In this document: positions 1 through 9,755 of the stretch, piece by piece
How the letters are laid out: each line of letters begins with the position of its first letter
Numbering within the stretch: the first letter of the stretch is position 1
Assembly: GCA_024743015.1 (NCBI GenBank)
Contig: JANSXJ010000122.1
Span: 1-9,755, forward strand
Source: Hyphomonas sp.
GTDB lineage: Bacteria; Pseudomonadota; Alphaproteobacteria; Caulobacterales; Hyphomonadaceae
Length of the DNA stretch: 9,755 nucleotides
Direction: 5' to 3'
The notes under the pieces: generated by a model
Seen by the model: only the letters and a program-made list of their open reading frames with translations
Database searches by the model: none
What the model was told of the DNA's origin: nothing
Position numbers and translations under genes: made by a program

Positions 1-546
1 CTCGATATGTCGCCGGGCAACCTCTATTACCATTTCAAAGGCAAGGAACCGATCATCGAGGCCCTGTTCGATCGCTTTGAGGAAGAGATGCAAATCATCC
101 TCGGCGGGACGCATGGTGCCGTCACCTCGATCGAGGATAATTGGGTTTTCGTCTATATCGTCCTGGAAGAGATTTATGACTTCCGGTTTTTTTACCGCAA
201 TGTCGGCGACATGATGGAGCGCTATCCCGGGCTGGCATCGCGGTTTCGCAAGATCCTCGCTATGAAGCGGCAGGCCATCGAGAATGTGCTCGCTCAGCTC
301 GAAAAGCGGGATATCATCGAAATTGATCGCCGCCTGCGCGAGCCGCTCAAACAGCAAATGCTATCGACCTTGACCTTCTGGTTGAGCAGCGAATTGATCG
401 AGGGTGGTGATAGCGGTGGTCCGGCCTTGATCCATAACACGGTGCTGCAATTCATGCTGCTTGTCGTCCCGTTCATGGGCGAGGCCAGCGCGGACGCTCT
501 GGATGGCATGCTTGAACGGCATCGTGAGCTCACGCGCCGGTCGTAG
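1..546 (+). CDS. TetR/AcrR-family transcriptional regulator, C-terminal part (5' end outside window)
   Basis: The reading frame is open from the first base and ends at TAG 544-546, so the gene starts upstream of the window and about 181 codons are visible. The first residues, SPGNLYYHFKGKEPII, match the end of a TetR helix-turn-helix (usual form GxxxGxLYxHFxxKEeL), so most of the DNA-binding domain lies off the edge. The rest is a helical ligand/dimerisation domain with an FRFFYRN...YPGLASRFRKIL stretch, like TetR proteins that carry the PF13972-type C-terminal domain. Such proteins are usually dimeric repressors released by a small ligand; the ligand here cannot be told. The gene converges on the transporter at 548-1462, so the two are not co-transcribed. 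Family assignment is firm; specific function is unknown. Confidence 0.85.
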   Translation, partial: LDMSPGNLYYHFKGKEPIIEALFDRFEEEMQIILGGTHGAVTSIEDNWVFVYIVLEEIYDFRFFYRNVGDMMERYPGLASRFRKILAMKRQAIENVLAQLEKRDIIEIDRRLREPLKQQMLSTLTFWLSSELIEGGDSGGPALIHNTVLQFMLLVVPFMGEASADALDGMLERHRELTRRS

Positions 547-547
547 C

Positions 548-1462
548 CTATTCAGGCAAATCACTGACCGGCAAGTGCGTTTCTTTGCGTGTCGCAAAGC
601 GGTCTTCAAATGCGACGATCAGACAGGCACCGATAATGATCACGGCGCCGACCCAGGTCTGCCATCCCGGATACTCTGCAAAGAAAACCGACCCGAACAG
701 GCCGCTCCAGATCAGGGCTGAATACTCGAGCGGTGCGAGACGCTGGGCAGGCGCGCGTGCGTATGCGAGCGTCATCAAATACCAGGTGGCGTAACCGAAC
801 ACCCCGAACATCAGGAACCAGGGGATGTCGTTCCAGTCTGGAAATCCAAAGAGACCGAACGTCACCGGTAGCAAGGCAATGGCGGGTACCACATTGGTAA
901 ACATGGCGATGGTCGTGGCGTCTTCTTGCGTCGCCCGCATGCGCAAGAGTACAAGCCCGAGGGCATAGAGGAAGGCAGCCAGGAAGCAGCTCGCGACACC
1001 CAGCTCCCACAGCTCGCTCACATTACCGGTCTGCGGTCGTCCCATCACCGCGAGCGCGGCACCGCCGAACCCAATCAGCGTCGCAACCAGCGCTGTCAGG
1101 GTGATCCGTTCGCCCAAAAGAACGCGGGCCACAAACGGCACCATGAGCGCGGCCGTGAATCCAATGATCGTGGCGACCGCTAGCGGCAGGTGCATTAATG
1201 CAAAGAAGAAAGTGACGGCGCAGCTCAATTGGACCAGTCCGCGCATCGTGTGGAAGCGGATGGAACCGAAATCGGGCATTGGACGCTTTTGGGCTCGGAA
1301 CACACTCAATGCGATGAGCCCCCCGAACAGGAATCGCCACGCGAGAAGATGGTGCAAGCCTGCCTCCGGAGCGATGGCTTTCACCAATGCGTCAATGCCA
1401 GACCCCATGGCGATCGCGATGATGGCAATCAGGATGGGAGCAGATAGTAAACGCGTGATCAT
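548..1462 (-). CDS. EamA/RhaT-family (DMT superfamily) membrane transporter
   Basis: This 304-residue, very hydrophobic protein has about ten predicted membrane helices arranged as two EamA repeats, the usual size for the drug/metabolite transporter superfamily. The first repeat ends in a GERITLTALVATLIGFGGAAL stretch (about residues 117-137). The second ends in PLEYSALIWSGLFGSVFFAE followed by a WVGAVIIIGACLI helix, both typical of EamA domains. It should be an inner-membrane exporter or permease; the substrate cannot be inferred from sequence. The ATG at 1462 is the first possible start because an in-frame TAA lies 12 bases upstream. No clear Shine-Dalgarno sequence precedes it; instead a hairpin (1475-1502) ends 12 bases before the start codon. 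Its stop is one base from the stop of the convergent TetR gene. Confidence 0.85.
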   Translation of the reverse strand: MITRLLSAPILIAIIAIAMGSGIDALVKAIAPEAGLHHLLAWRFLFGGLIALSVFRAQKRPMPDFGSIRFHTMRGLVQLSCAVTFFFALMHLPLAVATIIGFTAALMVPFVARVLLGERITLTALVATLIGFGGAALAVMGRPQTGNVSELWELGVASCFLAAFLYALGLVLLRMRATQEDATTIAMFTNVVPAIALLPVTFGLFGFPDWNDIPWFLMFGVFGYATWYLMTLAYARAPAQRLAPLEYSALIWSGLFGSVFFAEYPGWQTWVGAVIIIGACLIVAFEDRFATRKETHLPVSDLPE

Positions 1463-1474
1463 GGCAGCGCTTTA

Positions 1475-1502
1475 GGGGCTTGCGGCATGGATTGCCAGCC
1501 CC
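1475..1502 (-). other. Bulged hairpin upstream of the EamA transporter
   Basis: Arms GGGGCT (1475-1480) and AGCCCC (1497-1502) are perfectly complementary, and inside them GGCA (1484-1487) pairs with TGCC (1493-1496) around a TGGAT loop. A three-base bulge (1481-1483) interrupts one arm, giving ten base pairs in all. It lies between the 136-residue gene (ends 1553) and the transporter start (1462), both on the minus strand. No U-run follows in the minus-strand transcript, so it is not a standard intrinsic terminator. It could be a weak terminator for the upstream gene or a 5'-leader element of the transporter. Only the pairing is seen; the role is inferred. Confidence 0.4.
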
Positions 1503-1552
1503 GGTGGCGAACGCGTTTTCGGAAGGGCAACTCTACCGGTATTTGAAAAGCG

Positions 1553-1963
1553 TCAGAGGCGCGCGAGTGGGGTGACCGTTTCGCGCGTGCGGGCATTGGC
1601 CACTTTGCGCTCCATCTCAAACGTTCCCGTGATCTCGTTGGGCCAGTCGAAGTACCACTTGCCGAGGATTTTCTGCCCTTGGTCGCAGACCGTTCCCTCG
1701 CAATAAACCGGTTCCTGATCGATGCCGCGATAGGTTTTCAGGAAGACGATTTCCTCGCCGTCCACATGACCTCTCAGCTTCGCATCAAGCTCGTCCTTGT
1801 CCTGATTGATGAACGTATTGGGTTCCAGCGATGAGCCCGTGACGCGCCCATCCTTCAATGTAAGCCAGATCGAGAAGGTCACACCCTCATGACCGGTTTC
1901 ATCATAGTAGAAACAACCAGACCAGACGCCATTCAATTGGCGAGAATTGCACTCTATCCCCAT
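1553..1963 (-). CDS. Hypothetical protein, 136 aa, probable small beta-barrel
   Basis: I do not recognise this 136-residue protein. It has no signal peptide or membrane segment, so it is probably cytoplasmic. The pattern is of alternating beta strands and tight turns: LNGVWSGCFYYDE near the N-terminus, an FSIWLTLKDGRVTGSS hairpin at about 30-45, EIVFLKTY at about 71-78, and GKWYFDWPNEITGTFEMER at about 101-119. The repeated G-x-W and G-T-F elements resemble small lipocalin/avidin-like or other up-and-down barrels, but that is an impression of fold, not a family match. There are four cysteines (5, 17, 88, 93) and the C-terminal 17 residues look disordered and basic. The ATG at 1963 has only a poorly spaced GGGAA before it, so the start is uncertain. 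It stands alone between gyrB and the transporter on the same strand. Confidence 0.7.
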   Translation of the reverse strand: MGIECNSRQLNGVWSGCFYYDETGHEGVTFSIWLTLKDGRVTGSSLEPNTFINQDKDELDAKLRGHVDGEEIVFLKTYRGIDQEPVYCEGTVCDQGQKILGKWYFDWPNEITGTFEMERKVANARTRETVTPLARL

Positions 1964-2089
1964 TTCCCGAATATGTCAGAAAATACGTAGAAACCGCAAG
2001 TAAAAAAATGAACTTTTTGAGCGCAAAAATATTTCGGCAGGAAAATATAACTATTATCAGAGTTTAATGAGTAATCAGATGATAACTAA
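1964..2089. other. AT-rich intergenic region downstream of gyrB
   Basis: This 126-bp gap is markedly more AT-rich than the flanking genes. On the minus strand it holds the 3' end of the gyrB transcript and the upstream region of the 136-residue gene. An ATATTT/AAATAT inverted repeat (2029-2034 and 2043-2048) is followed on the minus strand by a short T-run, but the stem is A-T only and weak. A TTATCA/TGATAA pair with a 20-base loop lies nearer the gyrB stop. Neither is a convincing terminator. A possible promoter for the small gene is TTGCGG, 17 bases, then ACATAT, close to its ATG; support is poor. Confidence 0.4.
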
Positions 2090-5671
<3,582 letters not shown>

Positions 5672-5693
5672 TCAGGGAAGAGTGATCGGACGA

Positions 5694-6797
5694 TCAGGCT
5701 GAATCTGAGGTGATCTCGACGCGTTGCGCCCGATCGCCAAATGCTTCGAACAGGAATTCCTCCGTCCCGGTGAGCCAGGCCTGCCCGCCAAGCGAAATCA
5801 ACTCGTCGAACAAGGCTGCGCGGCGATCTCTGTCCAGGTGAGCGGCGGCTTCATCCAGCAGAATGAGCGGGCTCGGGCCGTCGCCATCATCACTGAGTGC
5901 TCGGGCGCTGGCGAGGATCAGACCGATCAGCAAGGCTTTCTGCTGGCCAGTCGAAGCGTTTGCTGCGGGCGCATTGGTCGGGCGATGGATCACCGAGAGG
6001 TCCGTTCTGTGCGGCCCGGATAGGGTGCGTCCTGCGCCTTGATCTCGGTATCGGCCTTTGGCCAGCGCCTCCGCGATCAGGTCCATGATATCGAACAGGC
6101 TCGCGCCTTCGGCGGCGGCGCGTTCGGCCTCGCCATCGAGAGTCAGGTCTCCCTTTGGGAAATAGCCCTCAGGCCGCGCATCGATCGCTGCCTGAAGCGA
6201 TTTCAGAACCATTGCGCGATTGGTCGCGATGATTGCGCCAGCTTCAGCCATCCTGCGCTCGATCGCATCCGCCCAGGCTGGATCCACGCGGCCGCGCTCC
6301 AGAAGGGCGTTGCGTTCGCGCATGGCTTTTTCATAGCGCCCGGACACGCTGCCATGGCCGGGAATATGCGCCATGACCTGGCGGTCAAAAAAACGTCGAC
6401 GCTCGCTTGCGCTACCTCGGAACACGCCGTCCATGTTCGGCGTCAGCCAGACAATACGAACGAGCTCGGCAAGATCGGTCGCGGTGGCCGGGGCCCCATC
6501 GAGCCGGATCGCCCGCTTGTTTCCCGTCTCGCCCTGTTCCAGCCCAACGCCAATCTTGCGGTCATCGTCGAGGGTCGCGGAAACGGTCCAGCCCCGGTTG
6601 ACCTCGTGCTGTGCCATGTCCGGCAGGGCCGCAGCGCGCAGGCCGCGCCCCGGGCCAAGCTGACTGATGGCTTCTAGAATATTTGTTTTTCCCGCGCCAT
6701 TCGAGCCCCACAAACAGACCGGCCGTGCATCGAGCTTCAAGTCGAGCATCGCATGATTGCGGAAATGGGTCAGGCGAAGGCGGGTAAGGGCGGTCAC
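5694..6797 (-). CDS. recF: DNA replication and repair protein RecF
   Basis: RecF is an SMC-like ATPase that binds gapped DNA and, with RecO and RecR, helps load RecA. The 367-residue length is usual. Visible motifs: N-terminal LTRLRLTHFRNH, Walker A GSNGAGKT (31-38), the RecF-typical LTPNMDGVFRGSASERRRFFDR (118-139), LSGPHRTDL (259-267), the ABC-type signature STGQQK (282-287) and Walker B LILLDEAAAHLD (311-322). The start is GTG at 6797-6795, which shares its first base with the dnaN stop TAG (TAGTG). This points to translational coupling and explains the lack of a strong separate ribosome-binding site. Its 3' end faces the hydrolase, and the gap holds no clear terminator. Confidence 0.96.
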   Translation of the reverse strand: MTALTRLRLTHFRNHAMLDLKLDARPVCLWGSNGAGKTNILEAISQLGPGRGLRAAALPDMAQHEVNRGWTVSATLDDDRKIGVGLEQGETGNKRAIRLDGAPATATDLAELVRIVWLTPNMDGVFRGSASERRRFFDRQVMAHIPGHGSVSGRYEKAMRERNALLERGRVDPAWADAIERRMAEAGAIIATNRAMVLKSLQAAIDARPEGYFPKGDLTLDGEAERAAAEGASLFDIMDLIAEALAKGRYRDQGAGRTLSGPHRTDLSVIHRPTNAPAANASTGQQKALLIGLILASARALSDDGDGPSPLILLDEAAAHLDRDRRAALFDELISLGGQAWLTGTEEFLFEAFGDRAQRVEITSDSA

Positions 6798-7915
6798 TAG
6801 ACCCGCAGCGGCATCAACACGTATTGCGCGCTCGTGTCGCCCGGGTCGAGGACCAAAGCGGGGCTGGCCGGATCATTGAACAGGAAGCGGGCGTCTTCCG
6901 CTTCAATCTGTGCAGCGACGTCGAGCAGGTATTTTGCGTTGAAACCGATATCCATGCTGTCAGCCTGGTAATCGCACTCGATCTCTTCATGGCCCTGGCC
7001 GGTCTCGGCGCTGTTGACCGCCAGGGTCAGCTTGCCTTCCGAAATGGACAGTTTCACGGAGCGAGAGCGTTCCGCCGATACGGTCGCAACCCGGTCAACC
7101 GCGGCTTCGAATAGCTTGTTGTCGATGATCATCGCCTTTTCATTCCCTTTCGGGATGACGCGCGCATAGTCCGGGAAGGATCCGTCAATTAGCTTCGATG
7201 TCAGCTGCGCGCGACCGGCTTTGAACACAACTTTGGTGTCGGAGACAGAGACCGAAACGTCACCATCTTCATTGTCGATCAGGCGGCGGGCTTCGCCAAC
7301 TGCCTTGCGCGGAACGATGACCCCTTCGAGCGTCTCGGCCCCTTTGGGAGCATCGACTTCCGACAGTGCCAGGCGGTGACCGTCAGTGGCGACGGTTCGC
7401 AATTTCTTGCCGCCATCAGTGTCTGCGGTGTGGAGATAGACCCCGTTCAGATAGTAGCGGGTTTCTTCCGTCGAGATAGCGAAACGGGTCTTGTCGATCA
7501 AACGGCGAAGGTCGGCGGCTTCGAGGGTAAATTCGGTTGCGTCTTCATCCGGCACCATCGTCTGGAAATCGCCCGCAGGCAGTGTGGGGAGTTTGAACTC
7601 GGACCGACCGGAGCTGATCACCAGCTGGCGGGAGTCGCCGTCATATTCCAACGCGACATCGGCGCCGGTCGGCAGCTTGCGCACGACATCAAACAGTGTG
7701 CCTGCCGGAGCCGTCACGGCGCCTTCCGCGGAAATCTTCGCGTCCGCCTGGTCAACCGCTTCAATATCAAGATCAGTCGCCGTGAAGCAGACGTCCTTTC
7801 CCTTGGCTTCGATCAGGATGTTCGAAAGGATCGGGATCGTGTTCCGGCGCTCCACGACATTCTGGACATGTCCCAGCGCATTCAAGAGCGCGCCACGTTC
7901 GATCGTCAATTTCAT
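6797..7915 (-). CDS. dnaN: DNA polymerase III beta subunit (sliding clamp)
   Basis: DnaN forms the dimeric ring that tethers DNA polymerase III and many partner proteins to DNA. The protein has 372 residues, the normal length for three clamp domains. It begins MKLTIERGALLNALGHVQNVVERRNTIPILSNIL, has TDLDIEA and RYYLNGVYLH in the expected places, ATDGHRLALSEV in the second domain, and ends QYVLMPLRV, a variant of the usual MPMRL tail that lines the partner-binding pocket. The ATG at 7915 has AAAGGG eight bases upstream. It overlaps recF by one base, so these two should form one transcription unit. Whether dnaA reads through into it is unclear because a strong hairpin lies in the 152-bp gap. 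Confidence 0.98.
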   Translation of the reverse strand: MKLTIERGALLNALGHVQNVVERRNTIPILSNILIEAKGKDVCFTATDLDIEAVDQADAKISAEGAVTAPAGTLFDVVRKLPTGADVALEYDGDSRQLVISSGRSEFKLPTLPAGDFQTMVPDEDATEFTLEAADLRRLIDKTRFAISTEETRYYLNGVYLHTADTDGGKKLRTVATDGHRLALSEVDAPKGAETLEGVIVPRKAVGEARRLIDNEDGDVSVSVSDTKVVFKAGRAQLTSKLIDGSFPDYARVIPKGNEKAMIIDNKLFEAAVDRVATVSAERSRSVKLSISEGKLTLAVNSAETGQGHEEIECDYQADSMDIGFNAKYLLDVAAQIEAEDARFLFNDPASPALVLDPGDTSAQYVLMPLRV

Positions 7916-7923
7916 CTCATCAT

Positions 7924-7929
7924 CCCTTT
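7924..7929 (-). promoter_or_regulatory. Shine-Dalgarno of dnaN
   Basis: AAAGGG on the minus strand lies eight bases before the dnaN ATG at 7915 and supports that start. Confidence 0.6.
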
Positions 7930-7980
7930 GCCGGTTATCCGGTCTTGCCCGCTTCCGATTTCACTTTCGTAGACGAATCA

Positions 7981-8004
7981 GCCCGCTCCAGAATGGGAGC
8001 GGGC
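7981..8004 (-). other. Strong hairpin between dnaA and dnaN
   Basis: GCCCGCTCC (7981-7989) and GGAGCGGGC (7996-8004) form nine perfect, mostly G-C pairs around a six-base loop. It is 63 bases after the dnaA stop codon and 65 before the dnaN ATG. The minus-strand transcript continues UGAUUCG after it, with no U-run, so it is not a standard intrinsic terminator. It may reduce read-through, stabilise an RNA end, or separate the dnaA message from a dnaN promoter. A GAATC site (7975-7979) lies directly beside it. Confidence 0.5.
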
Positions 8005-8055
8005 CGCTAAAATCACGAATTCACAGTGAAATGCAAGCCTTTGCGAAGCCTCGCC

Positions 8056-8064
8056 TGTGGATCG
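8056..8064 (-). promoter_or_regulatory. DnaA-box-like 9-mer just after the dnaA stop
   Basis: The minus strand reads CGATCCACA, seven of nine matches to the consensus TTATCCACA and eight of nine to TGATCCACA, a weaker box described for Caulobacter. It is a single site a few bases downstream of the dnaA stop codon and no perfect box was seen in any intergenic region. It could be an autoregulatory site for dnaN, or chance. Confidence 0.2.
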
Positions 8065-8067
8065 GAC

Positions 8068-9528
8068 CTATTCGTGTCCAGCGAGACGATCGAAGACGGC
8101 GTTTTTCACCCGTTCGATTTCGTCGTTCATATCGCGATCGCCTTTGTCGAGCGCCTTCTTGATCTTGCGATAAGCATGCAGAACCGTGGTGTGGTCCTTC
8201 TTCTTATAAGCCGTGGCGATCTGCGGGAACGACTTGTCCGTCATCACGCGTGAAAGGTACATTGCAACCTGACGCGGGTGGCAAATCGTGCGGACTTTGC
8301 TGGAGCTTTCAATGTCCGTCTTGGAAATCCTGTAGACGTCCATGCAAGTGCGCTTGATCTCGTCCAGGCTTGGCGTTCGTGGTTCACCTGCGATGCGTCG
8401 AATAACCGTCTCGAGCATTTCCGGTGTCGGCGCGAGTTCGCCATAGCCGGTTTCAAGCTGCAGGCTCCACAGCACACCGCAAAGCTCGCGACCCGCGCCG
8501 CGAACCGTGGCGACAATCCGATCGACCATTGCCTCTGTGAGCGCGAAGTTCGGCGTATCTTTCGCGATCAGTTCGACATGGCGTCGGACGATTGCCTTGC
8601 GCATCTCGTCATCCGGCATGGCGACTTCGACAGACGCCGCACCCTTGATCTCACCGGCGAGTTCCCTGGACAGTCCAACCATGTCGCCCGGTGCCGCATC
8701 TGCGGTGATGATTACATGTCCGCCCATGGAAGTGACTGACCGCAAGGCACCAAAGAAGGCCTTATCGGTCTTCGCTTTACCGGCAATCCAGTGCAGATCG
8801 TCAATCATCAACAGGTCGTTTTGCTTGACATAGGCCTGTAGCGCGGACGTATCGCCCGCCCGGGAATCGGTCACGAACCGGGTCATGAACTCTTCTGCAG
8901 AGATATAAGCGAGGCGGCGTCCATCGCTGTTGCGGGCCGTCTCAGCCTCTACCGCTTTCAGAATGTGCGTCTTACCGGTGCCTGGCTCGCCATAAATGAC
9001 GATCACGCCAGCGGGAATGGGCGCACCTTTGGCCAGGCGTTTGCCGAGCCCAACAGCCCGCGCATTTGATGGGCCGGTGACCAGCGTCGAAAATGTCATC
9101 GCATGGCCGACCGCTGCGGTGCTATCATCTTCGTCGGTGAGGGCGTCCAGCGCCTCGTCCAGCGTACGGTCGTTCAGCCAGGGGTCGCCCACGACATCGC
9201 GAACATCGCCGGGAATTCGGCTCCAGAGCTCAAACTTGATCCGTCTGTTCTTCGGGTCGATCTTCTGCCATGCCTGTTGCAGAGGGCGTTCAAAACTTGT
9301 CACCACCCGGTCCAGCGTCAGCTGGTCGGGGGCGGCGATGACGATCGCATTATTCACCTCAGCGACAAACCGAAGGTCTGTCAGCCATTGGTGTGAATTG
9401 TCAGGTGTGGATTGTGCTTGCATCGCCTCAAGCGATTTTGACCAGAGTGCCTTGGCGCCCAGTTGATCGTCTCTAACGTTCACCCCAGTTGCGGGCTTCT
9501 GCTCCCCAACCCCATGCGTCAGCCCCAT
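8068..9528 (-). CDS. dnaA: Chromosomal replication initiator DnaA (divergent)
   Basis: DnaA is the AAA+ initiator that binds DnaA boxes and opens the origin. From the ATG at 9528 it has 486 residues. That start is chosen because AAGGAA lies six bases upstream; the in-frame GTG 9588, ATG 9561 and ATG 9549 lack such a site. Domain I (about 27-104) starts ALWSKSLEAM; a short linker follows. Domain III has FSTLVTGPSNARA (146-158), Walker A GEPGTGKT (180-187), Walker B LLMIDD (239-244) followed by LHWIAGK in place of the usual IQFLAGK, and sensor 2 GREL (Arg347). Domain IV has CHPRQVAMYL (416-425) and KDHTTVLHAYRKI (444-456). Two oddities stand out: an ungapped comparison with E. coli DnaA puts Glu289 and Glu293 at the box VII arginines R281 and R285, and the usual FGGRDHTTV is YKKKDHTTV. 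Identity as DnaA is sure; whether it behaves as a standard initiator is open. Confidence 0.95.
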   Translation of the reverse strand: MGLTHGVGEQKPATGVNVRDDQLGAKALWSKSLEAMQAQSTPDNSHQWLTDLRFVAEVNNAIVIAAPDQLTLDRVVTSFERPLQQAWQKIDPKNRRIKFELWSRIPGDVRDVVGDPWLNDRTLDEALDALTDEDDSTAAVGHAMTFSTLVTGPSNARAVGLGKRLAKGAPIPAGVIVIYGEPGTGKTHILKAVEAETARNSDGRRLAYISAEEFMTRFVTDSRAGDTSALQAYVKQNDLLMIDDLHWIAGKAKTDKAFFGALRSVTSMGGHVIITADAAPGDMVGLSRELAGEIKGAASVEVAMPDDEMRKAIVRRHVELIAKDTPNFALTEAMVDRIVATVRGAGRELCGVLWSLQLETGYGELAPTPEMLETVIRRIAGEPRTPSLDEIKRTCMDVYRISKTDIESSSKVRTICHPRQVAMYLSRVMTDKSFPQIATAYKKKDHTTVLHAYRKIKKALDKGDRDMNDEIERVKNAVFDRLAGHE

Positions 9529-9534
9529 AAGATG

Positions 9535-9540
9535 TTCCTT
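9535..9540 (-). promoter_or_regulatory. Shine-Dalgarno that decides the dnaA start
   Basis: AAGGAA on the minus strand ends six bases before the ATG at 9528. The upstream in-frame start candidates have no comparable site, so this favours the 486-residue protein over a 506-residue one. Confidence 0.65.
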
Positions 9541-9715
9541 TCTTATCATTCTTTTGCTCATCTTGGCGACCGATCGGAAATGACACACGACCCCCGTTCA
9601 AACCCCTTGAGGTTCGCCACAAAATACGCTGTGTACAGAGGACATTCCGTCGATGGACTTAGTAAATCAGGAACGGATTTTCCTTGCAACTGAAGAAACC
9701 GCACGGACCTGCGAA

Positions 9716-9752
9716 GAGTCCCGCTTGACTCCGCTAAAGCCCTTGAAGAATC
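9716..9752. promoter_or_regulatory. Cluster of three GANTC (CcrM-type) sites upstream of dnaA
   Basis: GAGTC (9716-9720), GACTC (9727-9731) and GAATC (9748-9752) occur in 37 bp. In Caulobacter and relatives GANTC is methylated by CcrM, and methylation state affects dnaA transcription. The sites here are seen directly; a regulatory role is inferred, and they lie about 190-220 bp from the dnaA start, possibly upstream of the core promoter. Confidence 0.4.
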
Positions 9753-9755
9753 ACA

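Larger units (their letters stand above)
9529..9755 (-). promoter_or_regulatory. dnaA upstream region
   Basis: No gene is supported in these 227 bp. The most plausible promoter on the minus strand is TTGCAA (9689-9684), a 17-base spacer and TTTACT (9666-9661), each four of six matches to the sigma-70 consensus, giving a leader of about 125 bases. The outer end holds three GANTC sites (9716, 9727 and 9748). No DnaA box close to consensus and no TTAA-N7-TTAA CtrA site were found. The neighbouring gene beyond 9755 is not visible. Confidence 0.4.

Noticed and set aside
7376..8162. Open frames antisense to dnaN and crossing the dnaA-dnaN gap
   Set aside because: Low-complexity, arginine-rich translations opposite dnaN with no ribosome-binding site of note.
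9529..9588. Upstream starts of dnaA (GTG 9588, ATG 9561, ATG 9549)
   Set aside because: None has a good Shine-Dalgarno, while ATG 9528 has AAGGAA with six-base spacing.
9588..9612. tRNA T-arm-like run (CCCCCGTTCAAACCCC)
   Set aside because: No acceptor, D or anticodon stems can be built around it.
9463..9693. 76-codon plus-strand frame over the dnaA start and upstream region
   Set aside because: It overlaps the dnaA N-terminus and has no similarity or clear ribosome-binding site.
9594..9746. Imperfect repeat CCGTTCAAACCCCTTGA / CCGCTAAAGCCCTTGA upstream of dnaA
   Set aside because: Short and with mismatches and a length difference; likely chance.
7916..9755. Replication origin beside dnaA
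   Set aside because: No cluster of DnaA boxes and no AT-rich unwinding region were seen; in related alphaproteobacteria the origin is often elsewhere.

Overview
This window looks like a chromosomal replication-gene locus of an alphaproteobacterium, with dnaA, dnaN, recF and gyrB all on the minus strand. The moderately high GC content, the protein sequences (GyrB, RecF with an LLDEAAAHLD Walker B, a short divergent DnaA) and clustered GANTC motifs of the CcrM type suggest a Caulobacter/Hyphomonadaceae/Maricaulales-like organism. That placement is an inference from sequence flavour, not a search result.

Layout from left to right. Positions 1-546 hold the 3' part of a TetR-family regulator (+) that begins outside the window. 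It runs tail-to-tail, with one base between stop codons, into an EamA/DMT-type membrane transporter (-, 548-1462). A 90-bp gap with a bulged hairpin leads to a small unidentified protein (-, 1553-1963), followed by a 126-bp AT-rich gap. Then comes gyrB (-, 2090-4513). A 213-bp divergent intergenic region separates gyrB from a membrane-anchored alpha/beta hydrolase (+, 4727-5671), which converges on recF (-, 5694-6797). recF overlaps the dnaN stop codon by one base (dnaN -, 6797-7915). A 152-bp gap with a strong 9-bp hairpin separates dnaN from dnaA (-, 8068-9528). The remaining 227 bp are the dnaA upstream region, with three GANTC sites at its outer edge.

Functionally, DnaA initiates replication, DnaN is the sliding clamp, RecF acts in gap repair and RecFOR loading, and GyrB is the ATPase subunit of DNA gyrase. 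The common bacterial order dnaN-recF-gyrB is broken here by an opposite-strand hydrolase, so gyrB must have its own promoter.

No mobile element, CRISPR array, rRNA or tRNA was found, and I see no clearly new multi-gene system. The observations most worth checking are: a DnaA whose box VII arginine-finger positions align to glutamates and whose DNA-binding domain has an unusual lysine run; helically spaced GANTC sites upstream of dnaA; and a 7-bp inverted repeat enclosing a possible -10 of gyrB.
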